A stretch of DNA of 64,000 nt from Lentisalinibacter sp964427415 (GCA_964427415.1 CAYRUH010000003.1:62001-126000); one strand, 5' to 3'. Positions 15,562 to 24,660 are shown, counted from the stretch's first letter. Notes: generated from the sequence alone by a model not told the origin. Program-made: numbers and translations.

Positions 15562-17310
15562 TCATCCGCTGACAGTGAGGCGCGGCGTCTGCGCCAGGCC
15601 CAGGTCGGAGTTGATCAGGATCTGGGTTTGCTGGCCGGCGATGCCGTCCACCTGCAGGTGCTGGCTGCGCTGGTACTCCCGCAGGCGCTGCTCGAGATCC
15701 CGGTCGAAATAGTCGGAATCCCCGTCCCCGAAGGCCCGCCCCTGGATCTCGCTCAGGCTGTGCCGCAGCCAGCGCACGCCGTCGCCGCGCATGCCGTACT
15801 GATAGGCGACGACGTCGCCGAAAGGCGGCCGCCACAGCAGCACGAAATCGCCGTACCAGTAGCTGCCGAGCTCGGACAGTGGCAGTTCGTAGCGCTGTCC
15901 GCCGAGCAGGATCACGCCGGTCTCGCCGTTCAGGGACGCCAGCACCACGCGGTGATCGGTCGCATCCTCGTCGGTGAGCGTCAGGATGGCCGGGCGGTCG
16001 AACTGGCGCAGCGTATTCCACGTGCCGCGCTGGAAGAGGCACTGCAGCCCCTGGCGCTCGGCCTGATCGCAGGCGGCGCCGGCCTCCGGATCGTAGCCGG
16101 CCGTCCAGATGTCGAACAGGGTCGCGAAGGCCCGGACGTTGTCCGTGACTTCGGTATCGTCGCGCAGGATCGCAGCCAGCGTGGGAGCGGGATCGTTGCC
16201 GACTCCGGCCCCTGCAATGGCATCCGGACCGGGTTCGTCGCCGGCCGTCCGGTTGTCCGGTGGCGGTTGCGCAGCCGGCGGCGGACGCGACCGGGACGAC
16301 GCCTGCGCCGCCGCGATCGGCGACGGCGCAGCGCCCGCCGGTCCGGCGGCGGCGCCGGGCGGCCCGATCATACGAACGACCGGGCGGGCCGGCGTCTGGT
16401 CGTCCGTCGGTGCCAGGTAATACCAGGCGCTGAAGGCCAGGGTGGCGAGTGCGGCGGTGCCCGCGAGCGGCAGCAGCCATCGCTGCCAGAACGGGTTCTC
16501 ACGCTGGCCCGAGATCTCCGCCGCGGCCCGCCGGACCAGGGCCTGGTCCACCTGCCGGCGCTCGCGGCTGTAGGCGCCGAGCAGCGAGCGGTCGCAGATC
16601 ACGTTAACCAGCCGCGGCACCCCGCCGGAGAGCCGGTATACCTCCCGCTTGGCCGCCGGGGTGAACAGGTCGGTGACGGCGCCGGCCACCTTCAGGCGGT
16701 GCTCGATGTAGCGCATGGTCTCGTTCCGGTCCAGCGGCTCCAGGTGATAACGGGCGGTGATGCGCTGGGCGAGCTGGCGCAGATTGTTGCGCGCCAGCAA
16801 TTCGCGCAGCTCCGGCTGGCCGATGAGGATGATCTGCAGCAGCTTCTGCCGGGTCGTCTCCAGGTTGGTGAGCAGCCTGACCTGTTCCAGCACCTCTGCC
16901 GCCAGGTTCTGGGCCTCGTCCACCACCAGGATGGTGCGGCGGTCCTCGGCGTGGGCGGCGAGCAGGTGTTCGTTCAGCGCGTCCACCAGCGCGCGCAGGC
17001 TGTCCCGTTCTTCCGGCTGCGCTATGCCGAGCTCCCGGCAGATGGCCACCAGAAACTCCTGCGCGGTGAGCTGGGGGTTGAGGATCACGGCCACCTCGGT
17101 GCGCTTCGGCAGCTTCTGCAGCAGGCTGCGTACGAGTGTTGTCTTGCCCGTACCCACCTCGCCGGTGAGCTGGATGAAGCCGTCGCTCTCGGTGACGCCA
17201 TAAACCAAGTGAGCAAGCGCCTCCGAGTGACGCTCACTCATGAACAGATAACGCGGGTCGGGCGTTATCGTGAACGGCTTTTCCGTGAGTCCGAAGAAGC
17301 TCGTATACAT
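15562..17310 (-). CDS. gspA: Type II secretion ATPase GspA (ExeA-like)
   Basis: AAA ATPase anchored in the inner membrane that, with GspB, binds and remodels peptidoglycan for secretin assembly. The 582-aa protein has the ExeA start (YTSFFGLTEKPFTITPDP), Walker A LTGEVGTGKTTLVRSL, Walker B ILVVDEAQNL, one membrane helix near residue 280 (LLPLAGTAALATLAFSAWYY), a periplasmic part and a C-terminal peptidoglycan-binding domain (LREYQRSQHLQVDGIAGQQT). It heads the leftward gspA-gspB-fakAB-like run. Confidence 0.92.
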   Translation of the reverse strand: MYTSFFGLTEKPFTITPDPRYLFMSERHSEALAHLVYGVTESDGFIQLTGEVGTGKTTLVRSLLQKLPKRTEVAVILNPQLTAQEFLVAICRELGIAQPEERDSLRALVDALNEHLLAAHAEDRRTILVVDEAQNLAAEVLEQVRLLTNLETTRQKLLQIILIGQPELRELLARNNLRQLAQRITARYHLEPLDRNETMRYIEHRLKVAGAVTDLFTPAAKREVYRLSGGVPRLVNVICDRSLLGAYSRERRQVDQALVRRAAAEISGQRENPFWQRWLLPLAGTAALATLAFSAWYYLAPTDDQTPARPVVRMIGPPGAAAGPAGAAPSPIAAAQASSRSRPPPAAQPPPDNRTAGDEPGPDAIAGAGVGNDPAPTLAAILRDDTEVTDNVRAFATLFDIWTAGYDPEAGAACDQAERQGLQCLFQRGTWNTLRQFDRPAILTLTDEDATDHRVVLASLNGETGVILLGGQRYELPLSELGSYWYGDFVLLWRPPFGDVVAYQYGMRGDGVRWLRHSLSEIQGRAFGDGDSDYFDRDLEQRLREYQRSQHLQVDGIAGQQTQILINSDLGLAQTPRLTVSG

Positions 17311-17389
17311 GGTTCTGCCATATCAGGTCCGGCCCGCCATTCTAACCCAAGCATTGCTGCCTACCTGCCATCAGCCACAGGGGTCGCGA

Positions 17390-18571
17390 TCAGTCCCGGC
17401 CCATGCTGCGGGCCCGGCTCAGCGCGGCGCTGCCGAAGCGCTCGCGGATCCGGTCCACGGTCTGGTCCAGGCCGCTGCCCGCGCCGTCGCTTGCGGCGTC
17501 GAACAGGTCGAGCTGCTCGGCGGCCGTCAGTTCCGCGCCGCCCACGCCGAGCAGTCTTATGCTGCGGCCCGGATACTCGTCCCGCCAGACCGCGAGCAGG
17601 TCCCGGGCGGTCTCGAACAGGGACCGGGTAGCGTTGCCCGGAGGCTGCAGCCGGGTCTGGCGAGTATAGGTGGAGAAGTCCGCGGCGCGGATCTTCACCT
17701 GCACCGTGCCAGCGACCAGCCGCTTCGCCCTGAGACGCGCGCCGGTGCGCTCGGCGAGCCCCAGCAGCCGGCGCTCCTGCTCCTCGACGGACGCCAGATC
17801 CTCGTCGAAGGTCTGCTCGGCGCTGATGGACTTCTCCGGACGGTGCACGAGCACCGGCCGGTCGTCGATGCCGGCGGCCCGCTCCTGCGTCCGCCCGGTA
17901 TAGCGTCCGAATACGGGCCGCAGCGTTTGCGCGGCGGCCGTGCGCAGATCGGCGATATTGCGCACGCCGACGGCGTGCAGCCGCGCCAGCGTCCGGCAGC
18001 CGATGCCCGGCAGGGTCTCCACCGGCAGGGGGTCCAGCGTGTCGCGCAGGTTCTCGGGCGTCACCAGCACGAGTCCGTCCGGCTTGTCGAGATCCGAGGC
18101 AATCTTCGCCACCAGCTTGTTCGGCGCGATGCCCACCGAGGCGCACAGCGCCGTCTCGGCGCGGATGTCGTCCTTCAGGCCGCGGGCGATCTCCATGACG
18201 CTGCCGAAGAGCGTCAGGCTGCCGGTGACGTCGAGGAAGGCCTCGTCCAGGGACAGCCCCTCCACCACCGGCGTATAGCGGCGGAAGATGCCGAAGATCT
18301 GCCGGGACACGGTCTGGTAGTGAGCCATGCGGCCCTGCACGCAGATTGCCTCCGGGCAGCGCCGCAGGGCCTCCCGCGTGGGCATGGCGGAACGAATGCC
18401 GTAGCGCCGCGCCTCGTAACTCGCCGCCGCCACCACGCCCCGTGCCGAGTTGCCGCCGACGATGACCGGCCGGCCGCGGAACTCGGGCCGGTCGCGCTGC
18501 TCGACGGAGGCATAGAAGGCGTCCATGTCGACGTGCAGGATCCAGCGCTGGCGCTCGCCTTGTTGCTTCAT
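17390..18571 (-). CDS. dinB: DNA polymerase IV (Y-family translesion polymerase)
   Basis: Low-fidelity polymerase that copies past damaged bases. The 393-aa protein has both catalytic acidic motifs, LHVDMDAFYASVEQ and EGLSLDEAFLDVTG, the fingers motif AAASYEARRYGIRSAMP, two helix-hairpin-helix elements around ETLPGIGCRTLARLHAVGV, and a little-finger domain. The C terminus (AAEQLDLFD) resembles a beta-clamp-binding peptide (QLDLF). No CTGT-N8-ACAG LexA box is seen upstream; instead a large palindrome (18578-18724) fills the promoter region. Regulation is therefore unclear. Confidence 0.93.
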   Translation of the reverse strand: MKQQGERQRWILHVDMDAFYASVEQRDRPEFRGRPVIVGGNSARGVVAAASYEARRYGIRSAMPTREALRRCPEAICVQGRMAHYQTVSRQIFGIFRRYTPVVEGLSLDEAFLDVTGSLTLFGSVMEIARGLKDDIRAETALCASVGIAPNKLVAKIASDLDKPDGLVLVTPENLRDTLDPLPVETLPGIGCRTLARLHAVGVRNIADLRTAAAQTLRPVFGRYTGRTQERAAGIDDRPVLVHRPEKSISAEQTFDEDLASVEEQERRLLGLAERTGARLRAKRLVAGTVQVKIRAADFSTYTRQTRLQPPGNATRSLFETARDLLAVWRDEYPGRSIRLLGVGGAELTAAEQLDLFDAASDGAGSGLDQTVDRIRERFGSAALSRARSMGRD

Positions 18572-18577
18572 GAGGCC

Positions 18578-18724
18578 CTAGGTGTCCCTTCGGGAGCTTG
18601 CAGGCGCTTTGCTAGCGGCGTTGCGCTGGCTCGATTTGGAACCACCAAACCTTCTCCAGCGGGCCTTGCCAGCAAAGCGCCTGCAAGCTCAGAAGGGTAA
18701 CGAATTACCCGCACGGGACACTAG
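18578..18724. repeat. 147-base nested palindromic element (MITE/REP-like)
   Basis: The outer arms CTAGGTGTCCC (18578-18588) and GGGACACTAG (18715-18724) are complementary apart from one extra G. Inside are long arms 18594-18616 and 18668-18690, 23 bases with a single mismatch, and in the loop shorter stems (CGCTGG/CCAGCG and TTTGG/CCAAA). A separate hairpin GGGTAA-CGAA-TTACCC lies at 18695-18710. It fills the space between ispA and dinB, both leftward. CTAG occurs at both ends and could be a target duplication or part of the terminal repeat. No coding potential. It could also act as a strong terminator for ispA. Confidence 0.75.
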
Positions 18725-18737
18725 CGGTGCAGCGCAC

Positions 18738-19628
18738 TCAGCTGCCGCGATGAATGATGAAGTCGGCGAGCCAGCGCAGCGGCTCGGCCGCCGCACCGAA
18801 GCGGTCGAGCGCCGCCGTTCCGGACGCATAGAGTTCGTCGCAGCGGCATTTCGCCTCGTCGAGGCCGAACAGGCCAGGCCAGGTGGCCTTGTGGTGGCTG
18901 GCGTCGGCTCCGGCCGTCTTGCCGATGACTGCGGTCTCGCCCTCCACGTCCAGGATGTCGTCGCGGATCTGGAAGGCGAGTCCCAGGCACTCGGCAAACG
19001 TGGTCAGCGCGTCGCGGGCCTGGTCGCTCGCCTCGGCCGCCAGCAGCGGCGGGGTCAGGATGGAGGCCGCTATCAGCCGGCCGGTTTTCAGCCGGTACAT
19101 GTGCTCGAGCGTGTCCCGGTCCAGCCGCCGGCCCTCGGACTCGAGGTCGATCGCCTGGCCGCCGGTCATGCCCAGCGACCCGCAGGCCCGGGTGAACAGC
19201 TCGATTACGGCCAGCTGGGCCGTCGGGCCCGCGGGCGGCACCGGTGCCTCGGCCAGCACCTGGAACGCCAGGGGCTGCAGTGCGTCGGCCGCGAGGATGG
19301 CGGTGGCTTCGTCGTAGCGCCGGTGGACGGTGGGCTTGCCCCGGCGCAGATCGTCGTCGTCCATGGCGGGCAGGTCGTCGTGGACCAGCGAGAACGCGTG
19401 CAGGAACTCGATGGCCATGGCCGGCGGGTCCAGGTGGCGGACGTCGACGCCCAGCACCTCGCCGCCGGCATAGACGAGCAGCGGCCGGATACGCTTGCCG
19501 CCGTTCAGCGTGGCGTAGCGCATGGCCTCGTGCAGGCGCAATGGCAGCCGGTCTGCCGCGGGCAGGGTACGGTCCATGGCGGCGTCCACCCGGGCCGTGT
19601 AGCTGTCGATGCGGTCGGCGAAAGACAT
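18738..19628 (-). CDS. ispA: Farnesyl diphosphate synthase (short-chain prenyltransferase)
   Basis: Condenses DMAPP and two IPP to FPP. The 296-aa protein has the first aspartate-rich motif HDDLPAMDDDDLRRGKPTVH and the second FQIRDDILDVEGETAVIG, plus GGKRIRPLLVYAGG. The two residues inserted in the first motif (DDxxxxD) are usual for bacterial FPP synthases. The start is ATG 19628; an upstream extension would run into non-conserved sequence. It is divergent from mvaD, directly next to the mevalonate genes whose product it uses. Confidence 0.92.
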   Translation of the reverse strand: MSFADRIDSYTARVDAAMDRTLPAADRLPLRLHEAMRYATLNGGKRIRPLLVYAGGEVLGVDVRHLDPPAMAIEFLHAFSLVHDDLPAMDDDDLRRGKPTVHRRYDEATAILAADALQPLAFQVLAEAPVPPAGPTAQLAVIELFTRACGSLGMTGGQAIDLESEGRRLDRDTLEHMYRLKTGRLIAASILTPPLLAAEASDQARDALTTFAECLGLAFQIRDDILDVEGETAVIGKTAGADASHHKATWPGLFGLDEAKCRCDELYASGTAALDRFGAAAEPLRWLADFIIHRGS

Positions 19629-19775
19629 GGTTCTCGGTTGCTCCCGATGGTGACGTTCCGGTACGAACTGGCATTTCGCGTCGGCGGAAGCGTACACCGA
19701 ATCCGGCGCCGATGCCTCGGCGCCCCGGGGCCTTCGCCGCGCCGGTTCGCGCTGTCGGCCGCCGGCCGGGCATGG

Positions 19776-19781
19776 GATAAT
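19776..19781 (+). promoter_or_regulatory. Candidate -10 element for the mevalonate genes
   Basis: GATAAT lies 30 bases before the mvaD start codon in the 182 bases separating ispA and mvaD. No convincing -35 hexamer is visible at 16-18 bases upstream, so this is weak. It would drive mvaD, pmk, the HMGR-MK fusion and idi. Confidence 0.25.
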
Positions 19782-19810
19782 CGCGGCAGTTTCCCTGACG
19801 GTCTTCCTCC

Positions 19811-20788
19811 ATGCGGGCCACCGCCGTAGCGCACCCCAACATCGCCCTGGTGAAATACTGGGGCAAGCAGGACAGCCGGCGCAATCTGCCCGCGGTCGGC
19901 TCCCTGTCGATCACGCTGGACGGTCTGCAAACCCGCACCCGGGTGGCCTTCGAGAGCGGCCTGGACGCCGACGAGGTCGTGCTCGACGGCGAGAGCGGCG
20001 GCTCGGCCGGCGAGCGCGTGGCTGCCTGCCTCGACCGCTTTCGGGAGCGCACGGGCGTCCGTCGTTTCGCCCGCGTGCAGAGCGAGAGCAACTTCCCTGT
20101 CGCCGCCGGCCTGGCCTCGTCGGCTTCCGGTTTCGCCGCCCTGGTGGCCGCCGCCGATGCCGCCGCAGGGGTCGGCCTCGACAGGGCGGCCCTGGCCCGG
20201 CTGGCGGGTGCCGCCTCCGGTTCTGCGGCCCGCTCGCTGTATGGCGGCTTCGTGCGGCTGGATCGGCCGCGGGCCGGCGAGGCGGACATCTCTCTGACGC
20301 CGCTGGCCGGCCCCGGCGACTGGCCACTGCAGGTAGTTATCGCGGTGACCGATCCGGGGCCGAAGCCGGTGGGCTCCACGGCCGCAATGCTGGCCAGTGA
20401 AGGCACCTCGCCGTACTACGGCACGTGGGTGGCGGCCCAGGAGGAGGACCTGGACGAGGCGGCCGCCGCCGTCGCCGGACACGATTTCGAGCGCCTCGCC
20501 GCGGTATCCGAATACAGCTGCCTGAAGATGCACGCGCTCACGCTCTCGTCCCGGCCGGGCATCTTCTACTGGAAGCCGGCCACACTGGCCTGCCTGCACG
20601 CGCTGCGCGAGCTGCGTGCGGCCGGTCACGGCACGTTCTTCACCGTGGACGCGGGGCCGCAGGTGAAGGCGGTTTGCCTGCCGGAGGCGGCCGAACCGGT
20701 CGCGGAGGCGCTGGCTGCGGTGCCCGGTGTCACCGGCCTCCTGCGAGCCGGGCTCGGCGGGGCGCCGGAGATTGCGGAGTCCGTGTGA
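19811..20788 (+). CDS. mvaD: Diphosphomevalonate decarboxylase
   Basis: Converts mevalonate 5-diphosphate to isopentenyl diphosphate with ATP. The 325-aa GHMP-family protein has AHPNIALVKYWGKQDSRRN at the N terminus, the phosphate loop NFPVAAGLASSASGFAALV, GSAARSLYGGFVRLD, and the catalytic-aspartate-type segment FFTVDAGPQVKAVC. These match the decarboxylase branch rather than other GHMP kinases. The following kinase gene starts inside its stop codon (GTGA). Confidence 0.92.
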   Translation: MRATAVAHPNIALVKYWGKQDSRRNLPAVGSLSITLDGLQTRTRVAFESGLDADEVVLDGESGGSAGERVAACLDRFRERTGVRRFARVQSESNFPVAAGLASSASGFAALVAAADAAAGVGLDRAALARLAGAASGSAARSLYGGFVRLDRPRAGEADISLTPLAGPGDWPLQVVIAVTDPGPKPVGSTAAMLASEGTSPYYGTWVAAQEEDLDEAAAAVAGHDFERLAAVSEYSCLKMHALTLSSRPGIFYWKPATLACLHALRELRAAGHGTFFTVDAGPQVKAVCLPEAAEPVAEALAAVPGVTGLLRAGLGGAPEIAESV

Positions 20789-21798
20789 GCGGCGCCGGGG
20801 CCCCGGGCAAGCTGGTCATCAGCGGCGAGTACGCGGTGCTCGACGGCGCGCCCGCTATCGTGATGGCCGTCGATCGTCGGGCGCTGGTGACCGTCGAGCC
20901 GGCGACGTCCTGCCGGGTGCAGGCGCGCGGTCCGGAGATCTCGCCGGCGGCATTCACCCTCGCCGACGACGGAACGCTGGGCTGGCAAACCGAGCAGGCG
21001 GACGACGACTACCGCCTGCTCGGCGCGGTCATGGCGACGCTGGCGCAGGACGGGCCCCTGCCCACCGACCGGCCGTTCGATCTGCGGCTCGACACCTCAG
21101 CTTTCTACGGCGGCGCCGACAAGCTTGGCCTCGGCTCCAGCGCCGCGCTGACCGTCGCCTTGACCGCCGCGCTGTGCCGGCACTTCGGCAGAACGTTCGG
21201 CGAAGCCCTGGCCTATGAGGCCCACCGGCGGCTGCAGGGCGGCGAGGGCAGCGGGCTGGACATCGCGGCGTCCATCGCCGGCGGACTGATCCGTTTCATC
21301 GTCGGCGATGTCGTCGGCAATACGCCTTCGGTGCAGCGGCTGCGCTGGCCCGACGGGCTGGAGGCGCTGTTGGTCTGGACCGGGCGTTCGGCCCGCACCA
21401 CGCCGCGTGTGCGCCGCTACCGGGAATGGCGCCGCTCGGCCGCGGCCGTCGCGCCCGCCCGGCGCCTGATCCGGAGCGCGGTGGAAGCGGCCGACGCCTG
21501 GCAGAGCGGTGAGACGCAGACCGTGCTCGCGGCCACCGCTGCCTACGCGCGAATGCTCACCGGCCTCGGCGAGGCGGCCGGCCTCGACATCAGCGGCGGC
21601 GGTCATACGGATCTCGCCCGGCTGGCTGATGCGGCCGGCGTTGTGTATAAACCGAGTGGCGCGGGCGGCGGCGACCTCGGTCTGGCACTCGCCGGCGACC
21701 GACGGCGACTGCAGTCGTTCCGGGCGGCGGCGGAGCGTGCCGGTTTCCGCCCGCTCGTACTCCGCGCGGACGACGTCGGCCTCGCCACGCTAGAATGA
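20785..21798 (+). CDS. mvaK2: Phosphomevalonate kinase
   Basis: Phosphorylates mevalonate 5-phosphate to the diphosphate. The 337-aa GHMP kinase has APGKLVISGEYAVLDGAPA, the nucleotide loop LGLGSSAALTVALTAAL, EGSGLDIAASIAGG and the C-terminal glycine-rich KPSGAGGGDLGLAL. The KLVISGEYAVLDG form is typical of phosphomevalonate kinases. The start is GTG 20785, overlapping the mvaD stop; earlier codons would run inside mvaD. The HMGR-MK fusion follows after 16 bases. A mevalonate kinase is present next door, which supports the phosphomevalonate assignment. Confidence 0.87.
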   Translation: MSGAGAPGKLVISGEYAVLDGAPAIVMAVDRRALVTVEPATSCRVQARGPEISPAAFTLADDGTLGWQTEQADDDYRLLGAVMATLAQDGPLPTDRPFDLRLDTSAFYGGADKLGLGSSAALTVALTAALCRHFGRTFGEALAYEAHRRLQGGEGSGLDIAASIAGGLIRFIVGDVVGNTPSVQRLRWPDGLEALLVWTGRSARTTPRVRRYREWRRSAAAVAPARRLIRSAVEAADAWQSGETQTVLAATAAYARMLTGLGEAAGLDISGGGHTDLARLADAAGVVYKPSGAGGGDLGLALAGDRRRLQSFRAAAERAGFRPLVLRADDVGLATLE

Positions 21799-21814
21799 CC
21801 GCCCCGGACATCCC

Positions 21815-24064
21815 ATGAACGACCAGCCAGGACATACCAAGAGTTCCCGCGTGCCCGGGCTTTACCGGCTCAATGTCGCCGAGCGTCGCCGGCGCCTGGC
21901 CGACATGCAGATCATCACCCAGGCCGACGTGCGCCTGCTGGAGAGCATGCGCGGCGGGCTGACACCGGAGGCGGCCGACCGCATGGTCGAGAACGTGATC
22001 GGCGTCGCCGGTCTGCCGCTCGCCATCGCGCCCAACTTCCTGATCGGCGGCCGCGAGGTGGTCGTGCCGATGGCGGTAGAGGAACCCTCCATCGTGGCGG
22101 CACTGTCCTCGGCGGCCAGGCTCGTGCGGGAGTCCGGCGGTTTCGCGGTGCAGGCCGACGAGCCGCTGCTGGCCGGACAATTGCACCTCGTCGGTACGGA
22201 CGATGCGGACGCCGCCGCCGGCAAGCTCCGCGCGGCCGAAGCCGAGATCATCGAGCGAGCCAACAGCCTGCAGCCGAACATGGTGGCGCGCGGCGGCGGC
22301 GTCCGCCGCATCGATGTGCGTGCGTTGAGCCTGCCGGACGGCCGGCCGCTGGTCGTGCTGCACCTGCATGCCGATACCCGCGACGCCATGGGCGCCAATC
22401 AGGTGAACACCCTGTGCGAAGGCGTGGCGACGCTGGTGGAGTCGATCACGGCAGGCCGCGTGCACCTGCGCATCCTCTCCAACCTCACTGATGGTGCCCT
22501 GGTGACCGCGCGCTGTCGGATACCCGTGGAGCGTCTCGGCGAACAGGGCGAGCAGGTGCGCGACGCCATTGTGCTGGCGAACGACATTGCGCTGGCCGAT
22601 CCCTATCGGGCAGTGACCCACAACAAAGGCATCATGAATGGCGTGGATCCCGTGGCCATTGCCACCGGCAACGACTGGCGCGCCATCGAGGCGGCGGCGC
22701 ATGCGTGGGCCTCGCGGGACGGGCGTTACCGGGCGCTGACCCGCTGGCAGACGGACCAGGACGGCGCTCTGAGCGGCGAGCTGACCCTGCCGCTGAAGAC
22801 CGGCATCGTCGGCGGTACGCTGCGGGCCAACCCGGTGGCGCGCTTCGCCTTGCGCCTGCTGGACGTGCACACGGCGAAAGAACTCTCCGGCGTCCTCTGC
22901 GCCGTAGGTCTGGCCCAGAACCTCTCCGCGCTGAAGGCGCTCGCCACCGACGGCATCCAGCGCGGCCACATGACGCTGCACGCACGCAGCGTCGTCTCCG
23001 CGGCCGGCGCGCCGCCGGAGCATTTCGACCGGGTGGTGAACGAGCTCGTGGCCAGCGGCGAGATCAAGCCCTGGAAGGCGAGCGAGCTCATCCATGCCGT
23101 GGCGGAGGAGACCCGGGAGCAGGAAGAGGCCTTCCTGGCAGAGGCCAGCAGCGGTGCCGGCAAGGTGATCCTGCTGGGCGAGCATGCGGCGGTCTACGGC
23201 CGGCATGCGCTGGCCGCGCCGCTGCCCCTGGCGGTGCATGCGGTGGCGCGCGAGCAGGGCGATACGCTGCGGCTGCGGGTGCCTGAATGGGACGTGGACC
23301 GCGCCATCGACTCCGATGCGCCGGACGACAACCTGCTGGATGCCTGCCTGCGGCTGGCCGTGCGCGAGCTCGAAGTGGCAGAGCGGGGTATCGATATCAT
23401 GCTGCGGCCGCACCTGCCGCCGGCGATGGGGCTGGGTGGCTCGGCGGCGATCGCCGTGGCCGTGGTGCGGGCGCTGGACCGCTGTTTCCGGCTCGGCCTG
23501 GACGATGTCGCGGTGAACGCTCTGGCCTTCGAGTGCGAGAAGCTCGCTCACGGTACGCCCTCCGGTGTGGACAACACCGTGGCCACCTATTCGCGGACGC
23601 TGCTCTACCGCCGCGAGCCGCCGGTCAACCGGTTCGTCGACACGGGCGAGCTGCCGCTGGTGGTGGCGATGAGCGAGGTCCGCAGTCTTACGTCGGACAT
23701 GGTCTCCCGTGTGCGGGCCGGCTACGAACGCGACAAGAAACGCTATACGCGGCTGTTCGACGAGATCGACCAGCTCACGCTGGAATCGGTGCACGCCCTG
23801 GAGCGCGGCCAGCCGGAGGAACTCGGCTACCGCATGGACATCTGTCAGGGCATCCTGAATGCGCTGGGCGTCTCCGCCCCGGTGCTGGAGAAGATGATCG
23901 GCATCGCCCGGGACGCCGGCGCGCACGGCGCCAAGCTCACCGGCGCCGGCGGCGGCGGCTCGATCGTCGCGTATTGCCCGGACGGCACCGGCGCCGTGGC
24001 CGAGGCCCTGGAGAATGCCGGCTTTCGTACCCTGCAGCTGCACGGCGACCGGGGTGAGGCATGA
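21815..24064 (+). CDS. HMG-CoA reductase (class II) - mevalonate kinase fusion
   Basis: A 749-aa protein with two consecutive mevalonate-pathway activities. Residues about 1-440 are a class II HMG-CoA reductase: VENVIGVAGLPLAIAPNF (E59), DTRDAMGANQVNTL (about 187-200), THNKGIMNGVDPVAIATGND (K271) and the C-terminal histidine region RGHMTLHARSV. Residues about 445-749 are a mevalonate kinase: GAGKVILLGEHAAVYG, PPAMGLGGSAAIAVAVV, the catalytic-aspartate segment HGTPSGVDNTVATYS (D586) and AHGAKLTGAGGGGSIVAY. One open frame covers both, without a gap or frameshift. The idi ATG overlaps the stop (ATGA). It would reduce HMG-CoA to mevalonate and then phosphorylate it. Confidence 0.92.
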   Translation: MNDQPGHTKSSRVPGLYRLNVAERRRRLADMQIITQADVRLLESMRGGLTPEAADRMVENVIGVAGLPLAIAPNFLIGGREVVVPMAVEEPSIVAALSSAARLVRESGGFAVQADEPLLAGQLHLVGTDDADAAAGKLRAAEAEIIERANSLQPNMVARGGGVRRIDVRALSLPDGRPLVVLHLHADTRDAMGANQVNTLCEGVATLVESITAGRVHLRILSNLTDGALVTARCRIPVERLGEQGEQVRDAIVLANDIALADPYRAVTHNKGIMNGVDPVAIATGNDWRAIEAAAHAWASRDGRYRALTRWQTDQDGALSGELTLPLKTGIVGGTLRANPVARFALRLLDVHTAKELSGVLCAVGLAQNLSALKALATDGIQRGHMTLHARSVVSAAGAPPEHFDRVVNELVASGEIKPWKASELIHAVAEETREQEEAFLAEASSGAGKVILLGEHAAVYGRHALAAPLPLAVHAVAREQGDTLRLRVPEWDVDRAIDSDAPDDNLLDACLRLAVRELEVAERGIDIMLRPHLPPAMGLGGSAAIAVAVVRALDRCFRLGLDDVAVNALAFECEKLAHGTPSGVDNTVATYSRTLLYRREPPVNRFVDTGELPLVVAMSEVRSLTSDMVSRVRAGYERDKKRYTRLFDEIDQLTLESVHALERGQPEELGYRMDICQGILNALGVSAPVLEKMIGIARDAGAHGAKLTGAGGGGSIVAYCPDGTGAVAEALENAGFRTLQLHGDRGEA

Positions 24065-24660
24065 CGGAGCAGCCCCACGACATCGTCTCCGACGATTCCG
24101 AGTCACTGATCCTCGTCGACCGGGACGACAACGAGCTGGGCACCCTGTCCAAGGCGCGCTGCCACGACGGCGAGGGCGTGCTGCACCGCGCCTTCTCGCT
24201 GTTCATTTTCGATCCCGCCGGGCGCCTGCTGCTGCAGCGCCGCGCCGGGGACAAACGCCTGTGGCCCGGCTACTGGTCGAACAGCTGCTGCAGTCATCCC
24301 CGGGCGGGCGAGACAATGGACGAGGCCGTACACCGGCGCCTGGCGCAGGAGCTGGGCATTTCGGCCGAGCTCGCTTTCGTCTACAAGTTCGTTTACCAGG
24401 CGCGCTACGGCGAGGCCGGTTCGGAGCACGAACTCTGCTGGGTCTACGCCGGGGTCACCACGGAGCCGGTGCGGGCCAACGAGACGGAAGTGGCTGAGTG
24501 GCGTTTCGTGGCGACGGACGCGCTCGCCGGCGAACTCGCGCAGAAGCCGCAGCGCTACACGCCCTGGTTCCGTATGGAGTGGGAGCGGCTGACCGGCGAG
24601 CATGCCGGCACGCTCGGGCAGATACTGAAGCGGCTGGCCCCAGCCGCTCAGCCGACGTAG
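24061..24660 (+). CDS. idi: Isopentenyl-diphosphate isomerase, type I
   Basis: Interconverts IPP and DMAPP, necessary when IPP is made by the mevalonate route. The 199-aa Nudix-fold protein has the type I marks: LHRAFSLFIFDPAGRLLLQR, the catalytic cysteine segment YWSNSCCSHPRAGETMDEAV, and SEHELCWVYAG with the catalytic Glu. The start overlaps the fusion gene by four bases. The last 13 bases overlap, tail to tail, the mvaS gene. Confidence 0.93.
   Translation: MTEQPHDIVSDDSESLILVDRDDNELGTLSKARCHDGEGVLHRAFSLFIFDPAGRLLLQRRAGDKRLWPGYWSNSCCSHPRAGETMDEAVHRRLAQELGISAELAFVYKFVYQARYGEAGSEHELCWVYAGVTTEPVRANETEVAEWRFVATDALAGELAQKPQRYTPWFRMEWERLTGEHAGTLGQILKRLAPAAQPT

Noticed and set aside
20785..21798. 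Reading the GHMP kinase as a mevalonate kinase or CMK (IspE)
   Set aside because: A mevalonate kinase is already fused to HMGR, the N-terminal KLVISGEYAVLDG form fits phosphomevalonate kinases, and no MEP-pathway gene is nearby.
21590..24106. Minus-strand ORF of 838 codons
   Set aside because: Antisense shadow of the HMGR-MK fusion; no motif, His/Arg/Gln-rich composition.
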